Source of the DNA: Flavobacterium petrolei
Lineage (GTDB): Bacteria; Bacteroidota; Bacteroidia; Flavobacteriales; Flavobacteriaceae
Length of the DNA: 64,000 nucleotides
NCBI RefSeq assembly: GCF_003314435.2
Contig: NZ_QNVY02000002.1
Location: 372,001-436,000 of the forward strand
Direction: 5' to 3'
The translations under genes and the position numbers were made by a program. The notes under the pieces were generated by a model. The model saw nothing but the letters and a program-made list of their open reading frames with translations, was not told the origin of the DNA and did no database searches. Shown piece by piece: positions 35,829-44,334 of the stretch. Within the stretch, counting starts at the first letter, position 1; each line of letters opens with the position of its first letter.

Positions 35829-36500
35829 CTACAACCACTTTATAGGTTCTAAATTATTACTTTTCAAATATGCATTCGTCTTACTAAAATGCTTGTTCCC
35901 AAACCATTTTCCTTGATTGGCGCTCATTGGCGAAGGATGCCCGGATTCTAAAACCAAATGTTTTGTTCGGTCTATTTTGAGTCCTTTTTTATGGGCAAAA
36001 TTCCCCCAAAGCAAGAAAACAACATGCTCTTTTTCTTCCGAAATTTTCTGAATTAAAGCATCGGTAAAAAGATTCCATTTTAAGTGTTTATGACTATTCG
36101 CATTGTCTTCTCTCACGGTCAGCGAGGCATTCAACAACAAAACGCCCTGCTTTGCCCAAGCTTCTAAATTACCGGAAGTAGGCATGAAAATAGTTTCCAA
36201 ATCTTCACTCATTTCCCTGAAAATATTGCGTAACGAAGGCGGAATTCGAACACCATCATTAACAGAGAAACACAAACCATTGGCTTCGTCCTTGCCATGA
36301 TATGGATCTTGACCAATGATAACCACTTTTACATCTTTGAAACTGCAATAATTAAACGCAGCAAAAATCAATTCTTTCGGGGGATAACACGTATGATTTT
36401 TATATTCTTCATCAACCGTTTCCATTAATTCTTGAAAATAGGGTTTCTGGATTTCATCTGATAAAATGGATTGCCAAGTGGGATTGAGATTGATCTGCAT
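35829..36500 (-). CDS. ung: Uracil-DNA glycosylase
   Basis: A 223-residue family 1 uracil-DNA glycosylase that removes uracil from DNA to start base excision repair. Motif A VVIIGQDPYHG (near 61-71, catalytic Asp) is followed by ANGLCFSV, GVLLLNASLTVRE near 120, LLWGNFAHKK near 165, and motif B GHPSPMSANQ near 189 with the conserved His. It appears monocistronic. Confidence 0.96.
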   Translation of the reverse strand: MQINLNPTWQSILSDEIQKPYFQELMETVDEEYKNHTCYPPKELIFAAFNYCSFKDVKVVIIGQDPYHGKDEANGLCFSVNDGVRIPPSLRNIFREMSEDLETIFMPTSGNLEAWAKQGVLLLNASLTVREDNANSHKHLKWNLFTDALIQKISEEKEHVVFLLWGNFAHKKGLKIDRTKHLVLESGHPSPMSANQGKWFGNKHFSKTNAYLKSNNLEPIKWL

Positions 36501-36615
36501 AGTTAAATATTAGAAAGCAAAGATACAGAGAGAATATTTTTTTTGAATCATAAAAAGGATAATAAACATTCATTAATTCTTTGTGAAAGTCTGTTAAATA
36601 GTCTTAACTATTAGC

Positions 36616-36623
36616 TATTTTTG
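36616..36623 (+). promoter_or_regulatory. Candidate -7 box (TATTTTTG) of the MutS2-like gene
   Basis: TATTTTTG matches TAnnTTTG and lies 23 bases before the ATG at 36647; no clear -33 element. Confidence 0.4.
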
Positions 36624-36646
36624 TGTTGAAAAGAATTATACGATAA

Positions 36647-38812
36647 ATGATATCCATCACTGAAAAAACATTACAAGATTTACAATTTCCAACGGTTCTC
36701 GAAACCATTTCGACCATTTGTAATACTGACATTGGAAAACAAAAAGCATTAGAAATAACCCCTTTTAAAGACAAGGAAACATTGATGCAAGCATTAATGC
36801 AAACCTCAGAATATGTTTCGTCTTTCCAAAATAACAATGCGATTCCCAATCATGGTTTTGATGCTATCACGCATGAAATAAAATTTCTGGCCATTGAAGA
36901 CAGTTTCTTAGAAGTAGGCAGCTTTAGAAAAATAGCTACCATTTCTTCAACAGTAAATTTCCTATTGAGTTTTTTGAGAAAATTCGAAGATTATTATCCA
37001 AATATAAACGCAAGAGCAAACCAAGTCGAACTGACCAAAGAAATCATCACGATGGTGGACGAAGTAGTCGATAAATATGGTGAAATTAAAGACAATGCAT
37101 CCCCAGATTTATTGAACATCCGTCGCAGTATGAATGCTGTTCGCGGAAAAGTCAATCAAAGTTTTGGCACAGCATTGACACAATACAATGCTTTAGGCTA
37201 TTTAGACGATATCAAAGAAAGTTTTGTTCAAAATCGACGCGTTTTAGCAGTTTTAGCGATGTATCGCCGTAAAGTAAAAGGATCCATTCTGGGCAGTTCC
37301 AAAACAGGAAGTATTGCTTATATTGAACCCGAAGCTACTTTACAATATTCCCGTGAATTGAGTAATCTTGAATACGAAGAGAAAGAAGAAATTACCCGAA
37401 TTTTAAAACAGTTATCTAATTATATTCGCCCATATTTACCGCTTTTAATCAAATACCAGGATTTTCTTAGTGATATTGATGTAATTGCTGCGAAAGCAAA
37501 ATATGCCAATAAAATCAATGGAATTTTACCAACAATTACAGAGGAACGCCGCCTTTATTTTAGAGATGCTTTCCATCCAATTCTGTATTTGAACAACAAA
37601 CAGAAAAACGAAATTACGCATCCGCAAACTATTGAATTAAGTCAGGAAAGTAGAATCATAGTGATTTCAGGGCCTAATGCGGGAGGGAAAACTATTTCGT
37701 TAAAAACCGTAGGACTACTGCAATTAATGCTGCAATCCGGAATGTTGATTCCAGTGCACGAACGCAGTGAAACGTTTTTATTCGATAGAATTTTAACAGA
37801 TATTGGTGATAATCAATCTATTGAAAATCATCTAAGTACATACAGTTATCGATTAAAGAACATGAACTACTTTCTAAAGAAGTGCAATAGAAAAACCATG
37901 TTTCTTATTGATGAATTTGGTACTGGTTCTGATCCAGAATTAGGAGGCGCTTTAGCCGAAATTTTCTTAGAAGAATTCTATCATAGAGAAGCTTTCGGGA
38001 TTATTACAACGCATTATTCAAACCTAAAAATTCTGGCGAACGAATTGCCTTTTACCACCAATGCCAACATGCTTTTTGATGAAAAAACATTAGAGCCATT
38101 GTACAAATTAGTTTTAGGTCAAGCAGGAAGTTCCTTTACGTTTGAAGTAGCTTTGAAAAACGGAATTCCTTTCAGCTTAATCAATCGGGCGAAAAAGAAA
38201 ATTGAAGTTGGAAAAGTGCGTTTCGATAAAACGATTGCTACCCTTCAGAAAGAACGCTCGAAAATGGAGAAAACTTCGCAAACGCTGAAAGAAGAAGAAA
38301 CAAAAGCGCGTGAAGAAGGCAAGAAAATGGAAACCATTAATGTAAAAATCAAACAGAAACTGGAAAGCTATCAAGAATTGTACGACAGCAACCAGAAAAC
38401 CATTTATATTGGCCAAAAAATTGAAGACATTTCGGAGAAATATTTCAACAATAAAAATAAGAAAGAACTGCTTGGTGAATTTTTGAAAATCATTGAAATT
38501 GAAAATTCAAAGCGTAAGAAAGCCACAACCAAAGAGACAAAAGCGCTGATTGAAAAGAAAAAAGAAGTCATTCAAGAAGTTACGGTGCAGGTTGAAGAGA
38601 TCAGAAAAGAAAAGAAAGAGAAGAAATTGAAAGTCGTGATTGAAAAACCAAAACCAATCCTAAAAGTAGGTGATCGCGTGCGAATGTTTGATGGAAAAGC
38701 AGTAGGAACGATTGATTCTATTGAAAAAAACAAAGTAACAGTGAACTACGGAGTATTTACTTCAAAAGTCAGTCTAGAAGCGCTGGAATTTGTGGAAGCC
38801 GGGAAGAAGTAA
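36647..38812 (+). CDS. mutS2: MutS2-like DNA-binding ATPase without Smr nuclease domain
   Basis: A 721-residue MutS2-family protein: N-terminal clamp/lever helices (residues 1-300), then the ABC-type ATPase with Walker A VISGPNAGGKTISLKT near 340, FDRILTDIGDNQSIENHLSTYS, Walker B MFLIDEFGTGSDPELGGAL near 418, and ITTHYSNLK near 458. A long Lys/Glu-rich coiled coil follows (residues 520-660), then a KOW-like segment (LKVGDRVRMFDGKAVGTI). Canonical MutS2 (about 780 residues) ends in an Smr endonuclease domain; this chain stops before it. MutS2 acts on recombination intermediates or collided ribosomes; nicking by this version would need another protein. Confidence 0.88.
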   Translation: MISITEKTLQDLQFPTVLETISTICNTDIGKQKALEITPFKDKETLMQALMQTSEYVSSFQNNNAIPNHGFDAITHEIKFLAIEDSFLEVGSFRKIATISSTVNFLLSFLRKFEDYYPNINARANQVELTKEIITMVDEVVDKYGEIKDNASPDLLNIRRSMNAVRGKVNQSFGTALTQYNALGYLDDIKESFVQNRRVLAVLAMYRRKVKGSILGSSKTGSIAYIEPEATLQYSRELSNLEYEEKEEITRILKQLSNYIRPYLPLLIKYQDFLSDIDVIAAKAKYANKINGILPTITEERRLYFRDAFHPILYLNNKQKNEITHPQTIELSQESRIIVISGPNAGGKTISLKTVGLLQLMLQSGMLIPVHERSETFLFDRILTDIGDNQSIENHLSTYSYRLKNMNYFLKKCNRKTMFLIDEFGTGSDPELGGALAEIFLEEFYHREAFGIITTHYSNLKILANELPFTTNANMLFDEKTLEPLYKLVLGQAGSSFTFEVALKNGIPFSLINRAKKKIEVGKVRFDKTIATLQKERSKMEKTSQTLKEEETKAREEGKKMETINVKIKQKLESYQELYDSNQKTIYIGQKIEDISEKYFNNKNKKELLGEFLKIIEIENSKRKKATTKETKALIEKKKEVIQEVTVQVEEIRKEKKEKKLKVVIEKPKPILKVGDRVRMFDGKAVGTIDSIEKNKVTVNYGVFTSKVSLEALEFVEAGKK

Positions 38813-38833
38813 ACAGTATACCATTTATGCAAG

Positions 38834-38930
38834 TCATTGCGAGGAACGAAGCAAACCCACTAACAAGAGTGACTTTTGCTAATCATTGAAACAGATATAC
38901 GAAATGCGATTGCTTCGTTCCTCGCAATGA
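38834..38930. repeat. Palindromic repeat element with 21-bp terminal inverted repeats
   Basis: The left arm (38834-38854, TCATTGCGAGGAACGAAGCAA) and right arm (38910-38930) are perfect reverse complements over 21 bp, separated by 55 bases. I recall this palindromic word as a common intergenic repeat across many Bacteroidota. It lies between the MutS2-like gene and the DCC gene. No transposase gene is inside. Confidence 0.8.
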
Positions 38931-38947
38931 AATAACAAAACAAGAAA

Positions 38948-39364
38948 ATGCTCAATATTCCTAAAGACAAAAAAATAATTCTCTTTGATGGCGTTTGCAA
39001 TCTGTGTGATTCGGCGGTGCAAACGATTATTAAGCATGATACTAAAGATGTTTTCCGGTTTGTAGCCTTACAATCTGATTTAGGTCAAAAAATAATCAAA
39101 CACTTGGGAATTGACACTCAAAAAACAGATAGTATTATTTTGTATCAGCCTGGTTTTGCTTACTATTATAAATCCGAAGCTGCCTTAGAAATTGCTAAAC
39201 ATTTGGGAGGAATATTTTATTTTGCTTCACTATTTTCAATATTACCCACTTCTTTCAGTAACTATATTTATGATTATATTGCTAAGAACCGGTACAAATG
39301 GTATGGGAAAAAGGAAGCTTGCTTAATTCCCACAAAAGAGCTACAAGCTAAATTTTTAGATTAA
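38948..39364 (+). CDS. DCC-family thiol-disulfide oxidoreductase-like protein (DUF393)
   Basis: A 138-residue protein with the family's opening IILFDGVCNLCDSAVQ near 10-25 (a thioredoxin-like CxxC in the form C-N-L-C). KHDTKDVFRFVALQSDLG and SIILYQPGFAYYYKSEAALEIAKHLGG follow, and the C-terminal segment YDYIAKNRYKWYGKK is typical. The D-x-x-C-x-x-C pattern gives the family its name; members are predicted oxidoreductases of unknown target. It begins 17 bases after the palindromic element. Confidence 0.88.
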   Translation: MLNIPKDKKIILFDGVCNLCDSAVQTIIKHDTKDVFRFVALQSDLGQKIIKHLGIDTQKTDSIILYQPGFAYYYKSEAALEIAKHLGGIFYFASLFSILPTSFSNYIYDYIAKNRYKWYGKKEACLIPTKELQAKFLD

Positions 39365-39410
39365 ACACCCAATCATGATAATTATCATGCCTTTTATTTT
39401 GCAAGAATAA

Positions 39411-39418
39411 TATATTTG
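39411..39418 (+). promoter_or_regulatory. Candidate -7 box (TATATTTG) of the 41-residue membrane protein gene
   Basis: TATATTTG matches TAnnTTTG and lies 24 bases before the ATG at 39443. Confidence 0.45.
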
Positions 39419-39442
39419 AAAAATCTTAAAAATAAATGGATC

Positions 39443-39568
39443 ATGAAAGACACCACTCTTTTTTCTTGGGACAACGGAACCTTTATAATGGTTGTCGTTT
39501 TCGGATTAGTCATCGTAGGAATTATTTCGGCAGTTTTCATTATGATGAATTCTGACAGAAAAAAATAA
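39443..39568 (+). CDS. Small single-span membrane protein, 41 residues
   Basis: ATG at 39443, stop TAA at 39566-39568. Charged or polar N-terminus (KDTTLFSWDNGTF), one strongly hydrophobic helix (residues 14-35, IMVVVFGLVIVGIISAVFIMM), then the basic tail NSDRKK: a typical type I small membrane protein. A candidate promoter box precedes it and a strong bidirectional terminator follows 10 bases after the stop, which supports a real short gene. I recall near-identical short hypotheticals in other flavobacteria. Function unknown; a subunit or stabiliser of a membrane complex is possible but not shown. Confidence 0.75.
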   Translation: MKDTTLFSWDNGTFIMVVVFGLVIVGIISAVFIMMNSDRKK

Positions 39569-39578
39569 CAGCATAAAA

Positions 39579-39606
39579 AAGAGGATGCCCTTTTGGACAT
39601 CCTCTT
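39579..39606. terminator. Bidirectional intrinsic terminator
   Basis: AAGAGGATG / CATCCTCTT with a 10-base loop, between the small membrane protein gene (plus) and ettA (minus), with an A run on its left side and TTAC after its right arm. Confidence 0.8.
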
Positions 39607-39633
39607 ACTGCTATTATCTAAAATTAGAATGAA

Positions 39634-41328
39634 TTAACTTCTAATTAATTTTCTGTATTTCAATCGTTTTGGCGTTAAATCACCACCCAAACGTTTTTTC
39701 TTGTTTTCTTCGTATTCAGAAAAACCACCTTCAAAACAATACACTTCAGAGTTACCTTCAAAAGCTAGAATGTGTGTACAAATTCTGTCTAAGAACCATC
39801 TGTCGTGAGAAATAACTACCGCACAACCGGCAAAACTCTCCAAACCTTCTTCTAATGCTCGAAGTGTATTGATATCCAAATCATTCGTAGGCTCATCTAG
39901 TAAAAGTACGTTTCCTTCTTCTTTCAAAGTCATCGCAAGGTGCAAACGGTTACGTTCTCCACCGGAAAGCATAGACACTTTCTTGTTTTGTTCCCCACCA
40001 CCAAAATTAAATCGTGATAAATAAGCTCTTGAATTTACTTGTTTTCCGCCCATCATAATCAATTCCTGACCGTCAGCAAAGTTTTCCCAAATTGATTTAT
40101 TAGGATCTATGTTTGAGTGTGCTTGATCTACATAAGCGATTTTTACAGTATCTCCTATTGAGAACTCTCCTGAATCTGGCTTTTCTTCACCCATTATCAT
40201 CTTGAAAATGGTTGATTTACCAGCTCCGTTTGGTCCTATAATCCCAACAATTCCAGCTTGTGGCAACGTAAAATTTAAATTATCATACAGTAATTTATCT
40301 CCAAAAGCTTTAGCAACATTTTTGGCTTCAATTACATTCGTCCCTAAACGTGGACCATTTGGAATGTAAATTTCCAGATTTTCATCCAATTGTTTTTGGT
40401 CTTCATTCAATAATTTATCGTAGTTCTGCAAACGCGCTTTTTGTTTTGTTTGACGTCCTTTGGCACCTTGACGAACCCAGTCCAACTCGCGTTCTAAGTT
40501 TTTTCTGCGTTTCGAAGCTACTTTTTCTTCTAATGCCATACGGCTTGATTTTTGGTCCAACCAAGAAGAATAATTCCCTTTCCAAGGAATACCTTCACCT
40601 CTGTCTAATTCCAAAATCCAACCAGCAACATTATCCAAGAAATACCTGTCGTGCGTTACTGCAATTACAGTTCCTGCATATTGTGCTAAATGTTGTTCTA
40701 ACCAAAGTACACTTTCTGCATCCAAGTGATTCGTAGGCTCATCCAAAAGCAATACATCAGGCTGTTGCAACAACAAACGACATAAAGCTACACGACGACG
40801 CTCACCACCGGATAAATTTTTGATTGGCGTGTCACCTTCCGGAGTACGCAAAGCATCCATGGCGATTTCCAGTTTGGTATCAATTTCCCAAGCTCCCAAT
40901 GCATCAATTTTATCTTGCAAAAGCGCTTGACGATCCATCAATTGCTCCATTTTATCAGCATTTTCATAGACTTCAGGTAAACCAAAACTATCGTTGATTT
41001 TATTGAATTCATCTAAAACTGCCATCGTTTCAGCGACACCTTCTCTTACAATTTCAATAACCGTTTTACTATCATCTAAAATAGGTTCTTGTTCTAAATA
41101 ACCTACTGTATAACCTGGTGCAAACACTACATCACCTTGATAGTTTTTATCAACACCGGCAATAATTTTTAATAAGGAAGATTTTCCAGAACCATTTAAT
41201 CCCAAAATACCAATCTTAGCTCCGTAAAAGAAACTCAAATAGATGTTTTTAAGTACTGGTTTATCTGCTCCTTGATAGGTCTTGCTCAATTTTGACATTG
41301 AGAATATCACTTTTTTATCGTCTGCCAT
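39634..41328 (-). CDS. ettA: Energy-dependent translational throttle protein EttA (ABC-F)
   Basis: A 564-residue ABC-F protein that binds the ribosomal E site and gates the first elongation step according to ATP/ADP. The first ATPase has Walker A GLNGSGKSS near 40, signature LSGGERRRVAL near 168 and Walker B LLLDEPTNHLD near 189. The arm/linker (residues 250-320, RRKNLERELDWVRQGAKGRQ) follows. The second ATPase has GPNGAGKSTIF near 365, LSGGERNRLHL and LLLDEPTNDLD. The length and the ARQ-type linker match EttA rather than Uup. Confidence 0.93.
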   Translation of the reverse strand: MADDKKVIFSMSKLSKTYQGADKPVLKNIYLSFFYGAKIGILGLNGSGKSSLLKIIAGVDKNYQGDVVFAPGYTVGYLEQEPILDDSKTVIEIVREGVAETMAVLDEFNKINDSFGLPEVYENADKMEQLMDRQALLQDKIDALGAWEIDTKLEIAMDALRTPEGDTPIKNLSGGERRRVALCRLLLQQPDVLLLDEPTNHLDAESVLWLEQHLAQYAGTVIAVTHDRYFLDNVAGWILELDRGEGIPWKGNYSSWLDQKSSRMALEEKVASKRRKNLERELDWVRQGAKGRQTKQKARLQNYDKLLNEDQKQLDENLEIYIPNGPRLGTNVIEAKNVAKAFGDKLLYDNLNFTLPQAGIVGIIGPNGAGKSTIFKMIMGEEKPDSGEFSIGDTVKIAYVDQAHSNIDPNKSIWENFADGQELIMMGGKQVNSRAYLSRFNFGGGEQNKKVSMLSGGERNRLHLAMTLKEEGNVLLLDEPTNDLDINTLRALEEGLESFAGCAVVISHDRWFLDRICTHILAFEGNSEVYCFEGGFSEYEENKKKRLGGDLTPKRLKYRKLIRS

Positions 41329-41414
41329 TTTTTATAGATTTTCTTATTATTATACTTTTAGATAATTAGTTTTTATCTAATTTTTTCAATTTTAAATTCG
41401 TAATTTTTGATTAA

Positions 41415-41597
41415 CTAAAGTCTTCCCTTGAGTGAACTAAACACCCACGCATTAGCTAAAAAGCCAACACCTACTGCTGCGAAGCCCCATCCTGCTACAT
41501 CATCATATCTAAAAGCACCTAATGCAATAAGCAATAAGCCCATGATTATCATTATCAGAGTGGCCCAACCCAGAATCGTATTTTTATTCATTGACAT
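41415..41597 (-). CDS. Small two-helix membrane protein (CAL67264-like family)
   Basis: A 60-residue protein with two membrane helices (ILGWATLIMIIMGLLLIALG near 8-27 and GWGFAAVGVGFLANAWVF near 36-53) joined by FRYDDVA. It resembles a short flavobacterial membrane family that I recall under the name CAL67264; no function is known. It lies between holA and ettA, all on the minus strand, with gaps of about 75 and 85 bases. Confidence 0.7.
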   Translation of the reverse strand: MSMNKNTILGWATLIMIIMGLLLIALGAFRYDDVAGWGFAAVGVGFLANAWVFSSLKGRL

Positions 41598-41672
41598 AAT
41601 TTTGGAATTTATTTTAATGATCCAATTCCGAAGCCTCGGAACGGGAGTGCAAATATCGGAAATTTTTGCCCT

Positions 41673-42677
41673 TTAATTAAATATTTTATAAAGCATTTCT
41701 CGTAACAAATCAGATTGGGACATCGCATTTGCGCCAACTCCTTTACTTTTAACATCAATGTCTCTTAAAGCACCTACAATTTGACTGACCTTTTTCATTG
41801 GATAATTTTTCAAAGCCACATCATACTCTTTCAAAAAGAATGGATTTACTCCAATAACTGCTGCTACATTCTTGGGATTTTTGTCTTTCAAACCATGGTA
41901 TTTCAATAATTGAATAAAGAAACTAAAAACCAGACTCGTCGTTACTACCATTGGATTATCTTTTGGATTTTGTGCAAAATTTTCAGCAATAGTATATGCT
42001 TTTAACTGGTTGCGTTCGCCAAGTGCTTTTCGCAATTCAAAAACATTGAAATCTTTGCTAAACCCTATGTTTTCCTCAATATCCTTTGGAGTTATCGTAC
42101 TTCCAACTGGCAAAATAATTTGTAATTTTTCGAGTTCATTGTTTATTTTACTCAAATCTGTCCCAAGAAATTCCACCAACATGGCATTTGCTTTAGGCTC
42201 AATTAAATATTTTTTGCCTGACAAAACACGTTTGATCCAATCTCCTACTTGGTTCTCATATAGTTTTTTACTTTCGTAAACGACACCGTTTTTCGCTAAT
42301 AACTTGGTTACTTTTTTGCGTTTATCCAATGTTTTGTATTTATAGCAAAAAACCAAAACGGTGGTGAGCATCGGATTGTCTGCGTAACTTTCGAGCTTAT
42401 CTATAGTTCGGATTAAATCCTGAGCTTCTTTTACAATGACCACTTGCCGCTCTGCCATCATTGGATAACGCTTTGCAGTCGAAATAATATCTTCTATAGA
42501 AACGTCTCTTCCGTATAAAACCGTTTGATTGAAGCCTTTTTCCTCTTCGGATAAGACTTTTTCTTCAATATAATCTGATAGTTTATCAATATAATACGGT
42601 TCTTCGCCCATCAAAAAATAGATTGGTTTGATGTTACCGCTTTTTATATCATTTACAATTTTTAAAACCTCGTCCAT
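41673..42677 (-). CDS. holA: DNA polymerase III delta subunit
   Basis: A 334-residue clamp-loader delta subunit, which opens the beta sliding clamp. The N-terminal AAA-like part shows PIYFLMGEEPYYIDKLSDYIEE near 18-39 and the region LTTVLVFCYKYKTLDKRKKVTK near 103-124. The C-terminal collar helix domain has FNVFELRKALGERNQLKAY near 208 and ends in SDLLREMLYKIF. No P-loop is present, as expected for delta. It is divergent from the solo HsdR-N gene by 91 bases, and its partner dnaX lies 5 kb away. Confidence 0.92.
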   Translation of the reverse strand: MDEVLKIVNDIKSGNIKPIYFLMGEEPYYIDKLSDYIEEKVLSEEEKGFNQTVLYGRDVSIEDIISTAKRYPMMAERQVVIVKEAQDLIRTIDKLESYADNPMLTTVLVFCYKYKTLDKRKKVTKLLAKNGVVYESKKLYENQVGDWIKRVLSGKKYLIEPKANAMLVEFLGTDLSKINNELEKLQIILPVGSTITPKDIEENIGFSKDFNVFELRKALGERNQLKAYTIAENFAQNPKDNPMVVTTSLVFSFFIQLLKYHGLKDKNPKNVAAVIGVNPFFLKEYDVALKNYPMKKVSQIVGALRDIDVKSKGVGANAMSQSDLLREMLYKIFN

Positions 42678-42756
42678 TCCTTTTTGTTTTAAGTTTGAAG
42701 TTTAAAGATTGTTGCTTCGGATGAAACTTTAAACTTTAAATTTTAAACTTATTTAA

Positions 42757-42764
42757 TACTTTTG
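42757..42764 (+). promoter_or_regulatory. Candidate -7 box (TACTTTTG) immediately before the HsdR-N gene
   Basis: TACTTTTG ends 4 bases before the ATG at 42769, predicting a leaderless or near-leaderless transcript if it is used. Confidence 0.4.
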
Positions 42765-42768
42765 CTTT

Positions 42769-43215
42769 ATGCAAAAACTAAATTTTCAACTTTATAACTT
42801 TCGGTTCAAAAATAGCGAAAATAAAGTATCCATTTTTGATGAAATCAGGAAAAAATTTATCATTCTTACTCCCGAAGAATGGGTTCGTCAACATGTAGTT
42901 CAGTTTTTATTGGAAGAAAAAAAATATCCAAAATCATTGATTAATGTCGAGAAAGTTTTGAAAGTCAATGGCTTGCGCAAAAGATACGATGTCGTGGTTT
43001 TCAATCCCGATGGTTCTATTTTCATCTTAATTGAATGCAAAGCTCCAGAAATCAAAATTGCACAAGCTACTTTCGACCAAATTGCCCGTTATAACATGAC
43101 GATGAAAGCCCAATTCCTAATGGTAACCAATGGATTGAATCATTACTTTTGCCAAATGGATTTTGAAAACGAGAAATATGCATTTCTAGAGAATCTGCCA
43201 AATTATAATAATTAG
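42769..43215 (+). CDS. Solo HsdR N-terminal (PD-(D/E)XK) domain protein
   Basis: A 148-residue protein equal to the N-terminal nuclease domain of type I restriction enzyme HsdR, without helicase or partner subunits. Visible motifs are LTPEEWVRQHVVQFLLEEKKYP near 36-57, RYDVVVFNPDG near 73-83 (catalytic Asp) and ILIECKAPEIKI near 87-98 (E-x-K), which together make a complete PD-(D/E)XK core. It is divergent from holA, a pairing I recall from other Bacteroidota, which suggests housekeeping DNA metabolism rather than restriction. Function is unproven. Confidence 0.82.
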   Translation: MQKLNFQLYNFRFKNSENKVSIFDEIRKKFIILTPEEWVRQHVVQFLLEEKKYPKSLINVEKVLKVNGLRKRYDVVVFNPDGSIFILIECKAPEIKIAQATFDQIARYNMTMKAQFLMVTNGLNHYFCQMDFENEKYAFLENLPNYNN

Positions 43216-43281
43216 CTTACTTTAGACTTCTTGAAATTTTAAAATCTATAAAGTCTAAAATCTGAAAATATAAAAACAAAA

Positions 43282-44283
43282 ATGAATATAGCTGTTGTCA
43301 TACTAAATTGGAATGGAATTTTATTGCTTGAAAAGTTTCTTCCATCTGTAGTTAATTATTCTCCACAAGCTACAATTTATGTTGCTGATAATGCCTCTAC
43401 AGATGATTCTATTTCCTACATCAAGGTTTTTTTTCCATCAGTACAAATTATAAAAAACGAAAGTAACCTTGGTTTTGCAAGTGGCTACAATGAAGCTTTA
43501 AAACATATTGATGCTGAAATATATGCATTAGTAAACTCGGATATCGAAGTGACCGAGAATTGGCTAAAACCTATTCTTGATACTTTCGAGAACGAACCAA
43601 AAACTGCTATTATTCAACCCAAAATATTAGATTATAAACGTAAAGAATACTTTGAATATGCTGGTGCTGCTGGTGGATTTATTGACGAATATGGTTATCC
43701 TTTTTGTCGGGGCCGTATTTTTGATACTTTAGAAAAAGATAACGGTCAATATGATGATACTCGTGAAATATTTTGGGCATCAGGAGCTTGTTTTTTTATC
43801 CGAAGTTCTGTTTATAAAACACTAAATGGTTTTGATGATGATTTTTTTGCGCATCAGGAAGAAATTGATTTGTGTTGGCGTGCCTTTAATAAAGGATATA
43901 AAATTAAATACAATTCTGGATCTGTAGTTTATCATGTAGGTGGCGCCACTTTACAGCAAGGCCATCCAATGAAGACCTACTTAAATTTTAGAAACTCTTT
44001 ATTAATGCTGACCAAAAATCTTCCGAAAGAGCAACTTTACAGGATACTATTAGGCAGAATGCTTTTAGATGGAATTGCAGGAATTCAGTTTTTAACACAA
44101 GGAAAGTTCAAGCATTTTTGGGCAATATTGAAAGCACATGGGTCTTTTTATACACTTTTTTCTGATAATTATAAAAAAAGAAATGAATTTCAAGAATCAG
44201 CATACTATACCGTCAAAAGTATCGTTTACATATACTTCATCAGAAAATTAAAAGCTTTTAACGATTTATTTGGAATCAAATAA
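43282..44283 (+). CDS. Family 2 glycosyltransferase
   Basis: A 333-residue GT-A fold glycosyltransferase, cytoplasmic or membrane-associated. The opening IAVVILNWNGILLLEKFLPSV is typical; nucleotide-sugar binding and metal residues lie in VADNASTDDSI near 34 and LVNSDIEV near 88. The acceptor region includes EIFWASGACFFIRSSVY and HQEEIDLCWRAFNKG near 187-205. It resembles rhamnosyltransferase-like GT2 enzymes that build surface polysaccharide. The donor and acceptor are unknown; no other glycan genes adjoin. Confidence 0.9.
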   Translation: MNIAVVILNWNGILLLEKFLPSVVNYSPQATIYVADNASTDDSISYIKVFFPSVQIIKNESNLGFASGYNEALKHIDAEIYALVNSDIEVTENWLKPILDTFENEPKTAIIQPKILDYKRKEYFEYAGAAGGFIDEYGYPFCRGRIFDTLEKDNGQYDDTREIFWASGACFFIRSSVYKTLNGFDDDFFAHQEEIDLCWRAFNKGYKIKYNSGSVVYHVGGATLQQGHPMKTYLNFRNSLLMLTKNLPKEQLYRILLGRMLLDGIAGIQFLTQGKFKHFWAILKAHGSFYTLFSDNYKKRNEFQESAYYTVKSIVYIYFIRKLKAFNDLFGIK

Positions 44284-44294
44284 ATTTTAAAAGC

Positions 44295-44302
44295 TAAATT
44301 TG
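44295..44302 (+). promoter_or_regulatory. Candidate -7 box (TAAATTTG) of the OmpA-family gene
   Basis: TAAATTTG matches TAnnTTTG and lies 32 bases before the ATG at 44335. Confidence 0.4.
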
Positions 44303-44334
44303 TCTTTAACCTTTAATCTAAATTTAAACAATTT

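Noticed and set aside
40350..40736. Plus-strand frame of 128 codons opposite ettA
   Set aside because: Antisense to the EttA ATPase domain and without recognisable features.
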